This document shows positions 61,280 to 64,000 of a stretch of DNA of 64,000 bases, piece by piece. This DNA comes from Treponema sp. CETP13 (GTDB lineage Bacteria; Spirochaetota; Spirochaetia; Treponematales; Treponemataceae): contig MLPZ01000003.1 of the NCBI GenBank assembly GCA_001885315.1, positions 1 to 64,000 on the forward strand, given 5' to 3'. The notes under the pieces are model-generated. The model was given only the letters and a program-made list of their open reading frames with translations, did no database searches and was not told the origin of the DNA. How positions within the stretch are numbered: position 1 is the stretch's first letter; each line of letters begins with the position of its first letter. The position numbers and the translations under genes were made by a program.

Positions 61280-62077
61280 CTAGTACCCCTTTTGTATTAA
61301 TATATAATGATTTTCAGATTTGATTCCGGTTTCTGGATCAATATACTGAACAACGGTATACCCACTATTTGACAATATTTGATCGGAAACGTATAGACGA
61401 TAATCATTATTTCTAAAACTTTTCCAACCTTGTAGAACACCTGCAATAAGAGGAAGAATAACATCACAAATATCTCCCTCAAAAACAACCGTTTCTTCTT
61501 CTGAAAACATATTATTTCTCGAAGAAGGTATGTCAAACACAATTGTTGATCCAGCTTCTGTCCCAAGAATATCATCTTGAGAAAAAAGTGAAAATACAGG
61601 ATAAGAACAATCTTCATCTTGTAATTCGGCAAGCTGTTTATGAGTACCTGGTGGTGCTCCTAAAATAAGTAATGCTGCTATATCTCTGTTCTCTAGTTTT
61701 TTTGAAAGCAAACTAATAGAACCATTACTTCCAACCATAAAATCACCAGGAAATTGCAAACAATATAAGCTACCATCTTCTTCTGATAATCCAAAGTTTT
61801 TTTTAATTTCGTCTTTTACATCCAGAATCACATCTTCGGAATTATAGCCATACCCTAAAAGTAATACTACAGTCCCTCCTACATGTACAGATTGAAAGTT
61901 TCGCCCAGGTTTTTTTATTATAGAGTTTTGGTTTTTCTCTGTTGTTTGAACCATTTGAGGCTCAAGAATAAGTGGAGAAATCTCTGCTTTTGTTTTATGA
62001 GAACAGGAAACAAATAATCCTATTCCAAAACATATAAGAACTACATATAAATAACTATCTTTTATAATACGCTTCAT
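61280..62077 (-). CDS. lipoprotein of unknown function
   Basis: This 265-residue lipoprotein has signal and lipobox FVSC (Cys about 25). The mature part has alternating strand-helix pattern with GGTVVLLLGYGYNSEDV and AALLILGAPPGTHKQL, which could be a Rossmann-like periplasmic-binding-type fold. I cannot name the family. It is upstream of the phosphodiesterase gene with a 2-base gap, so the two are one operon. The ATG has only a weak GTGGTG before it. Confidence 0.65.
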   Translation of the reverse strand: MKRIIKDSYLYVVLICFGIGLFVSCSHKTKAEISPLILEPQMVQTTEKNQNSIIKKPGRNFQSVHVGGTVVLLLGYGYNSEDVILDVKDEIKKNFGLSEEDGSLYCLQFPGDFMVGSNGSISLLSKKLENRDIAALLILGAPPGTHKQLAELQDEDCSYPVFSLFSQDDILGTEAGSTIVFDIPSSRNNMFSEEETVVFEGDICDVILPLIAGVLQGWKSFRNNDYRLYVSDQILSNSGYTVVQYIDPETGIKSENHYILIQKGY

Positions 62078-62113
62078 TATTTATACACCACTTCAACGTT
62101 AATCAATATTTTA

Positions 62114-62779
62114 TTAAAAGGCATAATTTCGTTGCTCACTACCTATACTTGTTGCACCTCCATGCCCAGGACGCACTTTAACAAAAGGTGGTAATAAGAG
62201 CAATTTTTGAAGACTACATTGCATCTGGTAAGCATCTCCACCATGTAAATCAGTTCGACCACAAGATTGCAAAAACATGGTATCACCAGAAAACAGAGTT
62301 GCTTGTTCTTGATTATATAAACAGACAGAGCCTGCACTATGACCAGGAGTATGTAACACTTTCCAACCAGGCATTAGAGCAATTTCCTTTTCATCTTCGA
62401 GGAAAAAATCAGGCTTTGGTAATTCAGGATATTGTTCCTGCAGTTGTCTAACAATTTCACCAGCTCCCATCGCAAAAAAATCGGAATAATGTTCTTCATA
62501 AGCATTTTTACCTAAGTAAAAACTATCATCTTTGTGAATCCCAATTTGAATGTCTGGAAAAGCATCTTTTAAAGCCGGAACTGCTCCGAGGTGATCAAAA
62601 TGACCATGTGTAAGAACAATAGCAATCGGATTTAATTTTAACTTTTTTATTTGATCAAAAATTAAATCCGAATCACCACCAGGATCTACTATGACCAAAA
62701 CTAATGTACCAGCAACTTTTACTGGTACAAAATAGGTGTTTACTTGAATAGGTCCTGTAACAATCGTTTCTATATTCAT
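62114..62779 (-). CDS. metallo-beta-lactamase-fold hydrolase (glyoxalase II-like)
   Basis: This 221-residue hydrolase has the zinc motif LTHGHFDHLGAV (HxHxDH), then HTPGHSAGSVCLY, LFSGDTMF and RPGHGGATSIG with the further ligands. The arrangement matches the small hydroxyacylglutathione-hydrolase-like group; the substrate is unknown. AAGGA precedes the ATG. It follows the DbpA-domain gene by 14 bases on the same strand. Confidence 0.9.
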   Translation of the reverse strand: MNIETIVTGPIQVNTYFVPVKVAGTLVLVIVDPGGDSDLIFDQIKKLKLNPIAIVLTHGHFDHLGAVPALKDAFPDIQIGIHKDDSFYLGKNAYEEHYSDFFAMGAGEIVRQLQEQYPELPKPDFFLEDEKEIALMPGWKVLHTPGHSAGSVCLYNQEQATLFSGDTMFLQSCGRTDLHGGDAYQMQCSLQKLLLLPPFVKVRPGHGGATSIGSEQRNYAF

Positions 62780-62793
62780 ATAATCCTTAAAAA

Positions 62794-63429
62794 TTAAAGA
62801 TCTGCTGATTTATTAGACGCTAAAACTGTTGCATCCTGTTCGTCTTCTACTTTTTCACCTTTTTTTCGAGAAAAACTTACTGTTAGACGCCTATTACGAT
62901 ATTCTAAATCATTAATAGTTTCTATTATTTTAGGAGCGTCCTCAGCATAAACTTGAACGAAGGAATAGTTGTCTAAAACCCGAATATCTCCAATTCTGTC
63001 TCGATCTATATGTACAGTATTAGCAATTAGCCCTACTAAATCACGTGGGTAAACACCTCTATTACGACCTACGCTAAAGAAAATAGTTTCTGAAACAGCA
63101 GGATCAATCACAATACGAGGTGACGGGGCTGGATTAGAAGCATTAAAATTCTTGCTATTTTCTTTCTTATTATTTCTGTCAAATTTTCTATTACTTTTTG
63201 CGTGATCGTTACGACGTAATCGTCCCCCTTTGTTTCCAGCTTGCAACATAGATTTAGCAAGATATGCAGAAACCCAAGCACGCAATGTGATTGGAACATT
63301 TTTTTGAAACAATTTTTTATAATTGCTTAAAATAATAGGGTCTTCTTCTGTTTTTACCTGGACAACTGCTTCTTTAAGCAATTCCACAAAACGTTCTTCT
63401 TGATACGAATCAATATTCGATGATGCCAT
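62794..63429 (-). CDS. DbpA-type RNA-binding-domain protein without helicase
   Basis: This 211-residue protein ends in a DbpA RNA-binding domain (about 105-185: FFSVGRNRGVYPRDLVGLIANTVHIDRDRIG, then YSFVQVYAEDA). In DEAD-box helicases this domain binds 23S rRNA, but no helicase motifs are present here. The N-terminal 50 residues are helical (SYQEERFVELLKEAV), and a basic, Asn-rich linker lies between. It may act as a ribosome-assembly or RNA-binding adaptor. AAGGAG precedes the ATG. Confidence 0.85.
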   Translation of the reverse strand: MASSNIDSYQEERFVELLKEAVVQVKTEEDPIILSNYKKLFQKNVPITLRAWVSAYLAKSMLQAGNKGGRLRRNDHAKSNRKFDRNNKKENSKNFNASNPAPSPRIVIDPAVSETIFFSVGRNRGVYPRDLVGLIANTVHIDRDRIGDIRVLDNYSFVQVYAEDAPKIIETINDLEYRNRRLTVSFSRKKGEKVEDEQDATVLASNKSADL

Positions 63430-63471
63430 AAAAAACTCCTTGGCCTCTTTGTTGTTTTGTGTCTTATAAAA

Positions 63472-64000
63472 TTAATAATTCGTAGATTTACTAGATAAAT
63501 CTGCGATAAAGTTACCGCTATTTTGCAGAAACCCGCTTCGTTTTAAAGCCGGGTAAAAGGAATCTGATATAGCTAAATTAGGCAATAATACATACCGAAT
63601 ACCAGAATCTATAAGCTTATCACAACAACGATCAAGCAAATTTTTCCCAATCCCAAGTCCTCTAAATTCTGGTAATACAAAAAAAGAAGTTATAAGTGCT
63701 GTTTGAACAGAATTTTCAGGATACGGTAATACAGCTAGTGCACCTGCAAAATCTTCACTTATTGAATGAGCAAGAATAACTATAGAAGAATCACTACTCT
63801 CCAATTTTCGTAAATTACACCAAAAATTGACAACTATTTTTCCTGTTTCGCCTTGATATCGTTCTAAAAGTTCATTTTCAATAAGCGAGATGCTCTCTTC
63901 TAACTTACCACAAGCACTTTTAGTTTTTTCAGTACTAAATGTAAAATAAGCAGGAAGAACATCTTCTATTTCTTCTGGAACATCACCTAACTTTTCTAAT
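63472..64000 (-). CDS. GNAT acetyltransferase (5' end outside the window)
   Basis: The frame is open from the right edge to a stop at 63472, giving at least 176 residues. The C-terminal part has the acetyl-CoA-binding motif FFVLPEFRGLGIGKNLLDRCCDKL, and beyond it FYPALKRSGF. The N-terminal part (EEIEDVLPAYFTFSTEKTKSACGKLEESI) is helical. An internal TTG at 63804 is probably not the true start, because the upstream frame stays open without a stop. Substrate unknown. Confidence 0.75.
   Translation of the reverse strand, partial: LEKLGDVPEEIEDVLPAYFTFSTEKTKSACGKLEESISLIENELLERYQGETGKIVVNFWCNLRKLESSDSSIVILAHSISEDFAGALAVLPYPENSVQTALITSFFVLPEFRGLGIGKNLLDRCCDKLIDSGIRYVLLPNLAISDSFYPALKRSGFLQNSGNFIADLSSKSTNY

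Overview
The window looks like the chromosome of an AT-rich treponeme (Spirochaetota). The evidence is a FadL-like UPF0164 barrel, a PlzA-like PilZ protein, many short lipoproteins, a giant SpoIIE-type phosphatase with a beta-propeller ectodomain, and the murB / cysS / ECF-sigma neighbourhood that I recall from Treponema pallidum. I see no phage, insertion sequence, CRISPR array or plasmid gene. The species is free-living enough to make arginine: argJBD and argC are both here, but apart.

Layout. 1-577: leader and tandem promoters of an rRNA operon that runs off the left edge on the minus strand, with a string of perfect small hairpins. 578-13112: a small coiled-coil protein, a two-gene signalling operon (SpoIIE phosphatase plus a TPR-rich exported protein), a FadL-like barrel with a TPR tail, a GH57-like protein lacking its nucleophile with a DUF4912 partner, and an RluA pseudouridine synthase. 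13141-22317: a transglutaminase-like exported protein, an HTH-EIIA(Ntr) fusion, cytidine deaminase, a membrane-anchored propeller plus a metal-less LytM protein, IscU/BFD, acyl-CoA synthetase, PurA and an orphan sugar permease. 22386-28955: argDBJ, ffh, gpsA, tRNA-Gly(CCC), ndk. 29128-38710: M29 aminopeptidase, cardiolipin synthase, RadC, a glucosaminidase lipoprotein, UMP kinase, the operon ECF sigma / anti-sigma / transglutaminase pseudoenzyme, and cysS. 38747-47390: murB, a double cNMP-domain regulator, DUF192, TPR, PilZ, bS21, an XRE-cupin pair and a vWA protein. 47473-51251: argC, a Tritrichomonas-like IMP dehydrogenase, and an ABC ATPase followed by a decayed gene. 51269-64000: a putative barrel, the LPP20/COG3014/LpoB lipoprotein operon, M20 peptidase, galE, yitT, arfB-like, uracil permease, phosphodiesterase, MBL hydrolase, DbpA-domain protein and a GNAT cut by the right edge.

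Main patterns beyond single genes. (1) Several promoters place the -10 hexamer only 6-10 bases before an ATG or GTG that has no Shine-Dalgarno sequence, so leaderless or nearly leaderless mRNAs are predicted. (2) Divergent gene pairs share overlapping promoters; one is a face-to-face pair in which each -10 lies in the other's -35. (3) Three enzyme-like envelope or carbohydrate proteins have lost catalytic residues while keeping the fold motifs. (4) The rRNA leader carries eight consecutive small hairpins. All functional statements are from reading sequence motifs; no database search was run.
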